From assembly GCA_026627385.1 (NCBI GenBank), contig JAPNUR010000017.1, forward strand, positions 1 through 64,000: a DNA stretch of 64,000 nucleotides, in the 5' to 3' direction. The translations under genes and the position numbers were made by a program. Positions 26,427-35,443 of the stretch are shown piece after piece; the first letter of the stretch is position 1, and the number at the start of each line of letters is the position of its first letter. The notes beneath the pieces are model-generated. The model worked only from the letters and a program-made list of their open reading frames with translations. It was not told where the DNA came from and did no database searches. Source of the stretch: Bacillota bacterium. Lineage in GTDB: Bacteria > Bacillota > Sulfobacillia > Sulfobacillales > Sulfobacillaceae.

Positions 26427-27092
26427 TTAGAAGGTGCGCGACCAATAGCGGGAGCTTTGATTAATCGCCAGGGCGATGAGGACAAATCCTGCGGCCAGCA
26501 TCACCCCTTTGACGATCCACCAGGGCATGGCGGGCACATTCCAGCGATACGCGAACATGTCCAACAGCTGCAGCCAGGGGAGGGCGCTAAACGCGCCGAG
26601 AATTTTTAAAATCAAGTCGGCGACGGGTAGGCCAATCACGACCAAATAGCCAACGGAGAGGCGGGCCGACCAGAGTGTGGCCCATAACCCCAGACCGGTG
26701 AGAAACGCGGCTGGCCCGACCGCAGCCCAGACGCCAGCCCAAAAGCGCACCGGCCCCCAGAATAGGCTCATGACCGCCGCACCGCTGAGAAGGATGAGCC
26801 AACAAAAGCTCCATACGACACCGAAGCGTACCCAGAGAATCTCACGATGGGGAAGGGTGGCGTTGAGTTCCACCATCCCTTGGTCGCTATCGGTCAGAAT
26901 TAAAGGGGTGCTAATGAGGGCCACCGCGAGCGGCATAAAGGACTCCATATTTTCGATAAAGTGGCGCGGCCAGTTGCGGGCTAACTCAATCACCCCATGG
27001 GTGAGTCCCAAGAGCAGCAAGGCAGCCGCCAGCAAGCTATAGGGAGCTAGGGGTAGGATCCAAAGTTCCCAGGCCCAGACGCGGATCTTCAT
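26427..27092 (-). CDS. ABC-2-type membrane protein
   Basis: 221 residues with about six membrane helices (for example LAPYSLLAAALLLLGL and LGLWATLWSARL). The acidic segment TLPHREILWVRFG between helices resembles the coupling region of ABC-2 exporter permeases. It starts 4 bases before the end of the preceding membrane-protein gene. It is the last gene of a four-gene exporter operon and probably forms the channel with its partner. Confidence 0.65.
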   Translation of the reverse strand: MKIRVWAWELWILPLAPYSLLAAALLLLGLTHGVIELARNWPRHFIENMESFMPLAVALISTPLILTDSDQGMVELNATLPHREILWVRFGVVWSFCWLILLSGAAVMSLFWGPVRFWAGVWAAVGPAAFLTGLGLWATLWSARLSVGYLVVIGLPVADLILKILGAFSALPWLQLLDMFAYRWNVPAMPWWIVKGVMLAAGFVLIALAINQSSRYWSRTF

Positions 27093-29065
27093 GATGCCCC
27101 CCCTTTCGTGGTCAACTCGCGCCACAGGGCGTCGACAGCGCGGTGGCGCGTGGCCAGGGGTTCACGACGCCAGCGAGACCACTCCTGGAGGATCGCGTGT
27201 TCCATGGGAGGGGTTACCCGGCCGAAGCCGCTCACGTCACCCCGGCGCATCTCGTCCAGTAATAGTGCTTGGTTGTTGGGATGCCCCGAAAACACGGCTA
27301 GCGCCGCGAGCACCTCATCCTCTACCGCCTGGCGGTCGGACAATGGCGGCGCGGCCATGGTGTGAATTAAAAAGAGGGTGGCGGTGTAGCTAGTTGGTGG
27401 GATTTGCGATGCGCTGACCGGATCGACGGGTCGGACATAGGGATGGACGGTACTATATAAGAGCAACGGCGCATGCCAGAGCGCGGACGCGGTGACAGGA
27501 GACGGCACCAGCGCAATGCGACGAGGCAGGGGCAGCCACCGGCGCATCAAGCGCAGGGCACCTACGTATGGCAAAAAGAAGTTTTGGCGAATCCCGTCTT
27601 CCCCCTGGGCCACCCATACCGTCGTGCGTCCCCGATAAGTGGCGATCATAGGGCCGGTGGTCCAGGCCAGGCTTCCGAGGGTGGTTTGCCAGGTGTGGCG
27701 GCGCGGATTCCAGTGGGCGTTGGTTACCGTCGGTTCGGTTCCAAGGCCGGTGACGGTGAGGGTGATCGGCGTACGAGCCGGAAGGAATGATGGCAGTCCA
27801 TTAGATAAATTGGCCACGTCAAGGAGTCCATGCCCTAGATACCAACCCGCGTACACTTGACCAACCGCAAAGGGGGGATAGGGAAGGAGGCTTGGCTGGG
27901 GCAGCGGGCGACCGGCGAGGCTCATGCGCAGGACCTGGTGCGATCGCAACACGCGGATAGTCCATGCGCGGTAAGCGCTGTCGGAAATCCAGTGGCTAGG
28001 ACTGACTGGCACCGCGCGGCCGGCTTGCACCACGCGCGACACCCTAAGGCCGCCATTGGCCACAAATTGCCAGCGCCCCGCCGCGTGTGGCTGGCAACTG
28101 AGGGCGATACGGGTTAACCCCGTCGCTGCGTTCATGGCCAAAGTCACGCGGTCGCGGGTGCACGTCAAGGTGGTCACCGGGGCCAACGTTTGGGATGTGG
28201 CGAGCGTGGCAGAGGGGATTGGCGGGGAGAGGTGACCGGCTAGCCTAGCCAAAGGAATGGCCAGGAGCACCAAGACTAACACGTCTACCGCGAGGAGATT
28301 GCGATGGAAGCGGCGGCGCGCCAAGGGATAGTACGGGTGGCGCCGGCGAATAGCGAATTCTAGGAGCACCACGCCGGCCAGCGCCCACCAGAGGCGATTC
28401 AGCCATAGCCAGCGCCCGACCCAGGGAGAAGAGATCAGGGGCGGCGGCAATGCGAGGCCCAACTCGAGAAATCCGGGAAACGGATTAAAAAAGGGCAGGT
28501 GGGGCCAGACATGGGTGAGCAGGGTGCTTTTGTATTCGAGAAAGGCAATGAGGACAGCGCTGACGATGGCGAGGGGAAAGTAGCGCACCCCTGGGGCAAC
28601 CATCGCGAGCCACAGCGCGGCGCCAGCAATGGTGAGGACGGACGGGATCGCCAATAGACAAAACCACAAGGTCCAGAGTGCTCCCAAACCAGCTCCCAAG
28701 TGAGCGATGACGGTCATCATGAGCCATCCCCAGGCTGCCATGATGCCGACCAATGTTATCCCCACCATGGTGTAGCCGACAAAGCGTCCCCAAAGGAGGG
28801 TATCGCGGCCGACCGGACGCGACCACCAGGCCACCTCTTCTGCCATCCGCGAATTGAGCTGTCCAATGATGAGAACCAAGGCAAAGGGCGTGGTGGCGTA
28901 CGCCACGCCGTACATTTCGATGGCTCCGTCGCCAGCGGTGGGCGATCCCACCGCGGCAATCGCGGCTAATAGCGTGAGGAGCCCGAGCATGACGAGTTCC
29001 AAGCGCGTGAGCGGTTCACGCCATGCGAGACGCCAGGTGCTACGAGCAATAAGCCACCACATCAT
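27089..29065 (-). CDS. ABC-2-like permease with large extracytoplasmic domain
   Basis: 658 residues. The first ~260 contain about seven membrane helices. SRPVGRDTLLWGRF is the cytosolic coupling-like segment. The remaining ~390 residues are predicted to lie outside the membrane and are rich in beta strands (LTVTGLGTEPTVTNAHW). This layout recalls exporters with a fused M1-peptidase-like domain, but no HExxH zinc motif is visible, so the domain is probably not proteolytic. AGGAGG lies upstream of the ATG at 29065. It overlaps both neighbours. Confidence 0.65.
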   Translation of the reverse strand: MMWWLIARSTWRLAWREPLTRLELVMLGLLTLLAAIAAVGSPTAGDGAIEMYGVAYATTPFALVLIIGQLNSRMAEEVAWWSRPVGRDTLLWGRFVGYTMVGITLVGIMAAWGWLMMTVIAHLGAGLGALWTLWFCLLAIPSVLTIAGAALWLAMVAPGVRYFPLAIVSAVLIAFLEYKSTLLTHVWPHLPFFNPFPGFLELGLALPPPLISSPWVGRWLWLNRLWWALAGVVLLEFAIRRRHPYYPLARRRFHRNLLAVDVLVLVLLAIPLARLAGHLSPPIPSATLATSQTLAPVTTLTCTRDRVTLAMNAATGLTRIALSCQPHAAGRWQFVANGGLRVSRVVQAGRAVPVSPSHWISDSAYRAWTIRVLRSHQVLRMSLAGRPLPQPSLLPYPPFAVGQVYAGWYLGHGLLDVANLSNGLPSFLPARTPITLTVTGLGTEPTVTNAHWNPRRHTWQTTLGSLAWTTGPMIATYRGRTTVWVAQGEDGIRQNFFLPYVGALRLMRRWLPLPRRIALVPSPVTASALWHAPLLLYSTVHPYVRPVDPVSASQIPPTSYTATLFLIHTMAAPPLSDRQAVEDEVLAALAVFSGHPNNQALLLDEMRRGDVSGFGRVTPPMEHAILQEWSRWRREPLATRHRAVDALWRELTTKGGAS

Positions 29066-29943
29066 ACGGTACCGACCTCCTGTGCCCCGGCATTGCGCAC
29101 CCAAAGGTAGGCGTCCACCAAGTCGGGCGGACGCGGAATGAAGGCGGGCGCTGCCTTAAGGGAGACCACCCAGGATCCCTCAGCACTAACACGACCGGTG
29201 TGCCACACGCCAGGTCCCGAGGCTCCGTCTGGGGCGTAAAAGGTGTGACCGGCCGCGCGGTAGATAAAATGACCCACGGGCTCCTGGTAGGTCACGCGTC
29301 CTTGTTCGAGAACCACAACGGTGTCGCAATAGCGCTCGACCTCAGCCAGGAGGTGGGTGGTGACAAGATAGCCGCGCGGGCTCTCGGGCAGGGTGCGCAG
29401 CCAATACAGATCTTGCCAAAACTGTAGCCGTTCTTCGGGATCGAGGCCAGCGGTGGGTTCGTCCAACAGCACCACCAGAACCCGCCGCAGCCACACCGAG
29501 GCTAACGCGAGGCGCCGGCGTTCCGACGGGTGGAGTTCGGAGCCCCGCCGATCCGCGAGGGCTGCGAGATTGAGGCGGTCAATGATGGCGTCGACCTTGT
29601 CGTGAATGGCCCGCCATTCGGTGGGCTCGTCCCAAACCGCTGTCCGCAAGAGGGACTGGCGGACAGTGAGCTGTTGATACACGCCCGGAAACTGGGGAAT
29701 GTAACCGATGCGGCGATGAATACCTTTGGCGCTGCGAATCCACGGCGAGCCGATGCGTCCCTCATCCCGCGTCAAGAGGCCCGCCAGCGTTCTCATGAGC
29801 GTGCTTTTTCCGGCGCCATTGGGGCCGATGAGGGCGGTAAAGCCGGGGTTCAGCGAAAAGGTGACACGGCGAATCAACCACCGAGACCCGGCCCGATGGC
29901 CGAGATTATCCACAGTCAGCAATGGCGGCGTGTCGTGCGTCAT
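29062..29943 (-). CDS. ABC transporter ATP-binding protein
   Basis: 293 residues. Walker A is GPNGAGKST (residues ~37-45), and Walker B is VVLLDEPTAGLDPEE. The signature is atypical, LHPSERRRL rather than LSGGQ. A C-terminal ~80-residue extension follows the ATPase core. Three ATG codons lie in a row; the third is 7 bases from GAGGG. It powers export by the ABC-2 membrane proteins encoded directly downstream. Confidence 0.8.
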   Translation of the reverse strand: MTHDTPPLLTVDNLGHRAGSRWLIRRVTFSLNPGFTALIGPNGAGKSTLMRTLAGLLTRDEGRIGSPWIRSAKGIHRRIGYIPQFPGVYQQLTVRQSLLRTAVWDEPTEWRAIHDKVDAIIDRLNLAALADRRGSELHPSERRRLALASVWLRRVLVVLLDEPTAGLDPEERLQFWQDLYWLRTLPESPRGYLVTTHLLAEVERYCDTVVVLEQGRVTYQEPVGHFIYRAAGHTFYAPDGASGPGVWHTGRVSAEGSWVVSLKAAPAFIPRPPDLVDAYLWVRNAGAQEVGTV

Positions 29944-29945
29944 CA

Positions 29946-30803
29946 TCATCCCTCGCGGTCATGCATCAATAAGAGGTAGCCGTCCTCATGCGTTGGCGCG
30001 ACCTGCTCCGCCGCGGCCGTCGGGTGACGGAGCTCCCTCTCGTACAGGATCACCGTCTTGCCACCGGCCTCGGGCGCCCATAGGCGCCCTTTCTGGGTCA
30101 CGGCGGACGACCAGGGGGCACGCGTCAGACGTCCGTTGGCGACCGCCATTAATGCATCCCAGGAGGTGTCAGCCGCCAAGCGTCCTTGTCTAAGGATGAG
30201 AAGGCGGTCGGGGACGGCGCTCGCATCTTCCACAAATTGCGTTGCCACGATGACTCGCCGATGCTGAGCAATATGACGAATTAATGATCGGACCGAGGCT
30301 TGTTCTTCCGGATCGAGCCCGAGCGTCGGCTCATCGAGAAGCAGCCAGGCGGTTCGTCGAAGCAGCGCTTGCGCTAACAGCGCGCGCCGTTTCATACCCT
30401 CGGAGAGCCATTTGAGCCGCATCGGCAAAGCCGCCTTGAGATGCACCAACTCAGCCACGTCGCGCACCGCTCGTTGACGGGCGGAGGGCGGATAACCGTC
30501 CAAGATGGCGAGCTCGCCCAGATATTCTGCCAAGGTTGCTTCCCGAGGCAGCCAATTCTCCTGCGGCATATAGGCCACTTTGCGCCGCGCGGCGAGCGGA
30601 CGCCGCGAAATGGGTTCTCCGTCTAACCAAATACGGCCCCGGGTTGGCCGCAACAAGCCAGCGATGGCTTTGATGAGTGTCGACTTGCCCGCCCCGCTGG
30701 GCCCGATGATGAGAGCCGATCCCTCGATGTGCAGACTAAGATTTGCTAACGCGGGAGGTCCTGCGGCGCGGTAACTGACGGTGAGATTGTCAATAGTAAC
30801 CAT
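29946..30803 (-). CDS. ABC transporter ATP-binding protein
   Basis: 285 residues. Walker A is GPSGAGKST, the signature is degenerate (LSEGMKRRALLAQAL), and Walker B is LLLDEPTLGLDPEE. GAGGAGG lies 5 bases before the ATG. It is the first gene of the operon and differs from the second ATPase, suggesting an asymmetric heterodimer. Upstream, TTGACC lies 17 bases from AATGCT on the minus strand and could be a weak promoter. The cargo is unknown. Confidence 0.8.
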   Translation of the reverse strand: MVTIDNLTVSYRAAGPPALANLSLHIEGSALIIGPSGAGKSTLIKAIAGLLRPTRGRIWLDGEPISRRPLAARRKVAYMPQENWLPREATLAEYLGELAILDGYPPSARQRAVRDVAELVHLKAALPMRLKWLSEGMKRRALLAQALLRRTAWLLLDEPTLGLDPEEQASVRSLIRHIAQHRRVIVATQFVEDASAVPDRLLILRQGRLAADTSWDALMAVANGRLTRAPWSSAVTQKGRLWAPEAGGKTVILYERELRHPTAAAEQVAPTHEDGYLLLMHDREG

Positions 30804-30969
30804 ACCGTCCTCCTCGTTGTAATCGTCTCTAGCATTCCTGAATTGGGCTGAAAGGTCAAGCGGCAGGAATTTTGGAGCGCAAACGCGAACCACACGGAAT
30901 AGGACTGTGTGATAAGCTGTGTCAGGAGTCGGTGAACGAGCGTCAAGCCGCGGGGAAGGACGAGCCCAG

Positions 30970-32160
30970 ATGAAACCCTTCACTGTCTTGGTGGCCTGTG
31001 ATGCGTTTAAGGGGGCGTTAAATCAAGCGGCGGTGGTTGAAGCCATTGCCGCAGGACTCCGCCGTGGGTACCCCTCGGTCCGTGTGGATGCTTGCCCTCT
31101 GGCCGATGGCGGTGAGGGCAGCAGCCTCTTGATGCAAGCGCGCGGTGGGCAAGTTCACAGCGTGACGGTGGCGGACGCCTATGGTGCACCGCATGTGGCG
31201 CACTGGGTGTCCTACCAGGGAATAGCGCTGGTCGAATCGGCGGAAGGGTCGCCATATGTGCCGCCCGACCGCCGGCCTGCCGCCTCGGCGCTGACGACCA
31301 CCAGTCGGGGAACCGGGGAGTTGATTCAGGCGGCGCTGGAACACCCTGAGGTACGCGAGGTATGGGTGGCCTTAGGCGGCACCGGGTGTGTTGACGGCGG
31401 GATTGGCCTGTTAGGCGCCCTGGGCGCCAAGTTTTACGATAGCCAGGGCCGTCAGCTGGCGCCCGTCGTGGGTTCATGGGCCAAAGTTCTGCGCGTTGTC
31501 CTCCCCCGGCTGGCGAAGCCGCTGGTGGGCCTGGCAGATGTCTGGGTGCCGCTCTTAGGCGTCAATGGGGCGCTCGAGCGATTTGGACCGCAAAAGGGAC
31601 TGCGATTAGAGGAGATGGCAGAAGCCGAGGCAGCGTTACAGCAGTTTGCGGAATCGGTGCGCCCAGGGCTGGCGGATCATCCTGGGGCCGGGGCCGCCGG
31701 CGGCATCGGCTTTGCGTTACTGGCGCTGGGGGCCTCCTTGCAGCCGGGAGCGCGGTGGTGGGCGGAGTGGAGCCACTTGCCTCAGCGCATCGCGGCATCA
31801 GATGTGGTCATTACTGGTGAGGGGCGCCTCGACGAACAATCGCTCATGGGCAAAGTCGTCTCCATCGTGCTGGAAGAAGGGCGGCGCCAACAAAAACCTG
31901 TGGTAGTGTTGGCAGGGGAGATCCCGGATGACTTAACGCCCTTTTACGCGGCGGGATTGACGTCTGCCTGGTCGATTGTCACCGGCCCGGTGCCCTTGCG
32001 TGATGCGTTAGCGAAGACGGAGGGCTGGTTACGAGAGGCTGGCGAGCGGCTGGGCCGCCTCTTCGCCGTGGGCCAGCCGTGGGCCAGCGACGTTCAGCGC
32101 GCTCATCGGAAGCCCAGAGACAAGGAAGGAGGAACCGGAGGGTCACCAGGAGACGTATAA
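30970..32160 (+). CDS. Glycerate kinase (GarK/GlxK family)
   Basis: 396 residues. DAFKGAL near residue 12, ADGGEGS near residue 45, and GIGLLGALGAKFYD with GAAGGIGFALLALGA in the middle are diagnostic of class I glycerate kinases, which phosphorylate glycerate with ATP (normally at position 2). ATG at 30970 follows GGAAGGA; a longer open frame upstream is unlikely. The C-terminal ~20 residues are low-complexity. It is 12 bases before a glycolate-oxidase-type gene, linking glycolate or glyoxylate to glycolysis. Confidence 0.85.
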   Translation: MKPFTVLVACDAFKGALNQAAVVEAIAAGLRRGYPSVRVDACPLADGGEGSSLLMQARGGQVHSVTVADAYGAPHVAHWVSYQGIALVESAEGSPYVPPDRRPAASALTTTSRGTGELIQAALEHPEVREVWVALGGTGCVDGGIGLLGALGAKFYDSQGRQLAPVVGSWAKVLRVVLPRLAKPLVGLADVWVPLLGVNGALERFGPQKGLRLEEMAEAEAALQQFAESVRPGLADHPGAGAAGGIGFALLALGASLQPGARWWAEWSHLPQRIAASDVVITGEGRLDEQSLMGKVVSIVLEEGRRQQKPVVVLAGEIPDDLTPFYAAGLTSAWSIVTGPVPLRDALAKTEGWLREAGERLGRLFAVGQPWASDVQRAHRKPRDKEGGTGGSPGDV

Positions 32161-32172
32161 CCTCCGGGCACT

Positions 32173-34665
32173 ATGCCAAGTTATCAGTTAGGTCAAACCA
32201 TGGATCGCAGCCAATGGACTCAGCGCTACCCCCGCCTGGGGGACAATGAGCGGGCCGCGTTATGGCGCGAACTCAAGCAGCAGTTAGGCGAGCACGCGGT
32301 GATCAGCAATCGTGACCAATTGCTGGCCTACAGCTACGATGCGACCGGCGAGCGGCATTGGCCCGACGTGGTGGTGCTGCCGCAAACGAGGGAGCAGGTT
32401 ACCGCGGCACTCCGCATTGCCGCCCGTTTTCGCGTGCCGATTATTGGACGCGGAGCAGGAAGCAATCTTAGTGGGGGTACCACCCCCTTGGTCGGAGGGA
32501 TGGTGGTCTCCTTTGCCCGGATGAATCGCGTGCTGGAGGTCAACACCGACGATCGGTACGTCCGCGTGGAGCCCGGCGTGGTGAATGCCGACTTAGATCT
32601 TTTGTTAAAGCCGCTCGGATTTTTTTACCCCCCGGATCCCTCCAGCCACCGCATTTCCACCATTGGTGGCAACATTGCCGAAAATTCCGGAGGACCCCAT
32701 TGTGTCAAGTATGGCGTCACCACGCACCATGTCCTGAGTTTGACCATTGCCCTGGCAGACGGGCGCCTGGTGGAGCTTCCGCGGACCGGGGATACGAGCC
32801 AGGGATTGGATTTGGCCAGTGTGGTGATTGGGTCGGAAGGGACGTTGGCCCTGGTGGTCGAAGCGACGTTGGCCATTCACCCGCGGCCGCCTGCCAAAGA
32901 AACGTTGCTCATGACCTTCCCGTCGGTGGCGGTGGCTACCCGTGCCGTCTCAGCGCTCGTGGCCGCGCGCGTGAATCCAGCCGCGTTGGAATTGATGGAT
33001 CGCGAGTCGCTTGTGGTGGTCGAGTCCTTTGCCCATGCGGGCTACCCCCTGGATGCGGGGGCGGTCTTGCTTATGGAGCTTGATGGTATGCCGGACGACC
33101 TCGCGCGCGGCGCCAAGCGCGTGGAAGCCATTGTTCGCCGCGAAGGCGCTATATCCTTTAAAAAGGCGGAGTCGGAGGCCGAAGCGGAAGCGTTTTGGCG
33201 TGGGCGTCGGGCACACTACGGTGCCAGCGCACGGCTGGCGCCCCATTTGTGGGTGCAGGATGTGACGGTGCCGCGTCCGCGGCTGAACGAGATGATGGAG
33301 CGGGTGTTGGCCATTGCTGGACAGTACCGCATGCGCATTTTAACCGCGGCTCACGCGGGGGACGGCAATTTGCATCCGAGCATGCCCTATGACCCGGAAG
33401 ACCCCGATGAGGTGCGGCGGCTTAAAATGGCTGACCGCGCCATCATGGAGGCGTGTGTCTCACTGGGGGGGGCAATTACCGGGGAGCACGGCGTGGGGAT
33501 TGATAAAGCGGAGCATTTGCCGCTCATGTTTAGCAATGATGAACTCGCCGTGATGAATGCGGTGAAGGCGAGCTTTGATCCGGCGGGAGTCTTGAATCCG
33601 TTTAAGGCGCTATGGCCAGCCGCGCCGCAGGATGAGGAGCGGGAACCGGCCGCGCCCAAATGGCGTCCGTCGTCAGACGGCGAGGTGCGCGACACCATGC
33701 GCTGGGCACGTCGCCAGGGCGTGACCATTCGCATCCAGGGGGAGGGGCGCCGCCTGGTTGCTTCAGGCGCAACGCTCATGGATCTGCGCGATCTCGACCA
33801 GGTGCACGAACTGGATCCCGACAACTTGTCGGTTGAGGTGGGCGCTGGCATTCATGCAGGGACCCTGGCTCGCTTGCTCGCGCAAGAAGGGTTGGATATT
33901 CCGGGACTGGAGCCGTTTATGGACGACACCTTGGGGGGACTGTTAGCGGTGAACGCCCCTTACTGGCGGTACAGTCTCGGGCGTGGCTGGCGGGACGTGG
34001 TGTTGGCGGTCGAATGGGTGGATGGGTGCGGACGGCGCCTCAAGTTTGGCCGTAAAACCATGAAAAACGTGGCAGGGTATGATTTGGCCAAATTGATGGT
34101 GGGTTCCCAGGGCCGGTTAGGGGCGATGACGCGGGTGACATTAAGGCTTTCGCCCGCTCCGGAGCACTATACCACGGCAATCAGCGAACCCTTACCCATT
34201 GATACCGCGATGGCCGCCGTCCGGCGCCTTTTAGCGCATCCCGGGCGTCCCGACGGCATTCTAGTGGTTAAGCCCCAGAACACGGCGTCGACGCTCGCCA
34301 TCTGGTGCGTCGGCGAGCTGCCCTTGAGTGGACAAAGGGCGGTGCTGACGGATGTCATCCCCGGGGCGGTGGACTTTCGCGAGGGTCGCGATGCGTGGCT
34401 AGTCCTCGAACAGGAGAGGTACCACTCCATATCCCAAGCGATTGCCGAGCGGCGCTATTGGGTGGGGATGATGCCCTGGGGGGAGCGCGCCCAGCGCCAA
34501 TGGCTAACCGCCTTGCCGGATGAGGCCACCTGTTATTGGGCGCCCGGCACCGGCCGCTTTGAAGTGGTGGGGACCGAGCCGCCTCCTTCCGTGGCGAGTC
34601 CGGATGTGGCGGAACTGGCCCAGCGGGTTCAGCGGGTGTTTGATCCCGACGGGATTTTAGCGTAA
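32173..34665 (+). CDS. Glycolate oxidase GlcD-GlcE fusion (FAD-linked oxidase)
   Basis: 830 residues in two parts. Residues ~1-480 are GlcD/lactate-dehydrogenase-like: PIIGRGAGSNLSGGT as FAD-binding loop, VVIGSEGTLALV, HAGDGNLHPSMPYD and ITGEHGVGIDK. Residues ~495-830 are GlcE-like: a second FAD_binding_4 domain with MKNVAGYDLAKLMVGSQG. In most bacteria these are separate proteins with the iron-sulfur subunit GlcF; here they are fused and no GlcF is nearby. The first ATG at 32173 has no clear ribosome site, so ATG 32203 is an alternative start. It should oxidise glycolate or a similar 2-hydroxy acid. Confidence 0.85.
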   Translation: MPSYQLGQTMDRSQWTQRYPRLGDNERAALWRELKQQLGEHAVISNRDQLLAYSYDATGERHWPDVVVLPQTREQVTAALRIAARFRVPIIGRGAGSNLSGGTTPLVGGMVVSFARMNRVLEVNTDDRYVRVEPGVVNADLDLLLKPLGFFYPPDPSSHRISTIGGNIAENSGGPHCVKYGVTTHHVLSLTIALADGRLVELPRTGDTSQGLDLASVVIGSEGTLALVVEATLAIHPRPPAKETLLMTFPSVAVATRAVSALVAARVNPAALELMDRESLVVVESFAHAGYPLDAGAVLLMELDGMPDDLARGAKRVEAIVRREGAISFKKAESEAEAEAFWRGRRAHYGASARLAPHLWVQDVTVPRPRLNEMMERVLAIAGQYRMRILTAAHAGDGNLHPSMPYDPEDPDEVRRLKMADRAIMEACVSLGGAITGEHGVGIDKAEHLPLMFSNDELAVMNAVKASFDPAGVLNPFKALWPAAPQDEEREPAAPKWRPSSDGEVRDTMRWARRQGVTIRIQGEGRRLVASGATLMDLRDLDQVHELDPDNLSVEVGAGIHAGTLARLLAQEGLDIPGLEPFMDDTLGGLLAVNAPYWRYSLGRGWRDVVLAVEWVDGCGRRLKFGRKTMKNVAGYDLAKLMVGSQGRLGAMTRVTLRLSPAPEHYTTAISEPLPIDTAMAAVRRLLAHPGRPDGILVVKPQNTASTLAIWCVGELPLSGQRAVLTDVIPGAVDFREGRDAWLVLEQERYHSISQAIAERRYWVGMMPWGERAQRQWLTALPDEATCYWAPGTGRFEVVGTEPPPSVASPDVAELAQRVQRVFDPDGILA

Positions 34666-34676
34666 AGAGGTGTCGC

Positions 34677-35402
34677 ATGGATCTCGGCCTACAAGGAAAA
34701 ACCATCGTGGTGATGGGCGCGAGCCGTGGGCTAGGGAAGGCGGTTAAGGCGGCGCTCGTGGCCGAAGGTGCCACAGTGATTGGCACCAGTCGCCGTGCCG
34801 GGCAAGAGGCGGTGTTGGACACGGCCGACCCAGCGTCGCGCGCAGCGTTTTTAGCCCAATTGGCCGATACAGCGCTCGACGGCGTGTTTGTCAATACGGG
34901 TGGACCCAAACCCGGTGATTTTGGGGAACTGAGCGAGGCTGATTGGATTGATGCCTTTCAACAGGTGCTCTTAGGCCCGGCCATGCTCGTGCGTCAACTC
35001 TTGCCGCAGGTGCGCGAGGGCGGGGCGCTCTTGTTCAACACCTCGTCGTCAATCAAGGTGCCGATTGCGCATTTGCTGCTATCCAACGTGTTCCGCGCCG
35101 GCGTGTGGGCCTTGGTCAAATCGCTGGTCGATGAGTTGAGCCCGCGCCGCATTCGGGTTAATGTGATTGTGCCGGGCCGTATCCAGACCGAGCGCCTGGA
35201 TGCGCTGGATCGCGACCATGCTGAGCGCGCCGGAGTGTCGGTGGAGGCGGTGCGAGGTCGAGCCATCGCGGCCATTCCCTTGGGCCGCTACGGACAACCG
35301 GAGGAATTTGGGCGATTGGCAGCGTTTCTCTTGTCGCCTCAGGCCTCGTTCCTTAACGGAGCCAGTTTTTGGGTGGATGGCGGCCAGACGCGGAGCCTCT
35401 GA
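34677..35402 (+). CDS. SDR-family oxidoreductase (Asn/Arg variant)
   Basis: 241 residues. MGASRGLG is the nucleotide loop, and VFVNTGGPKPG follows strand 4. The catalytic Tyr is replaced: LLLSNVFRAG has Asn-x-x-Arg where YxxxK should be, a variation seen in a 3-oxoacyl-ACP reductase-like SDR subgroup. GQPEEFGRLAAFLLSPQASFLNGA is the usual C-terminus. AGAGGTG precedes the ATG, 11 bases after the GlcDE fusion. The activity is uncertain. Confidence 0.7.
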   Translation: MDLGLQGKTIVVMGASRGLGKAVKAALVAEGATVIGTSRRAGQEAVLDTADPASRAAFLAQLADTALDGVFVNTGGPKPGDFGELSEADWIDAFQQVLLGPAMLVRQLLPQVREGGALLFNTSSSIKVPIAHLLLSNVFRAGVWALVKSLVDELSPRRIRVNVIVPGRIQTERLDALDRDHAERAGVSVEAVRGRAIAAIPLGRYGQPEEFGRLAAFLLSPQASFLNGASFWVDGGQTRSL

Positions 35403-35443
35403 ATCAGAGTGGGGTGTGAGAGAGGGAGGCAAAGAGGGAAAAG

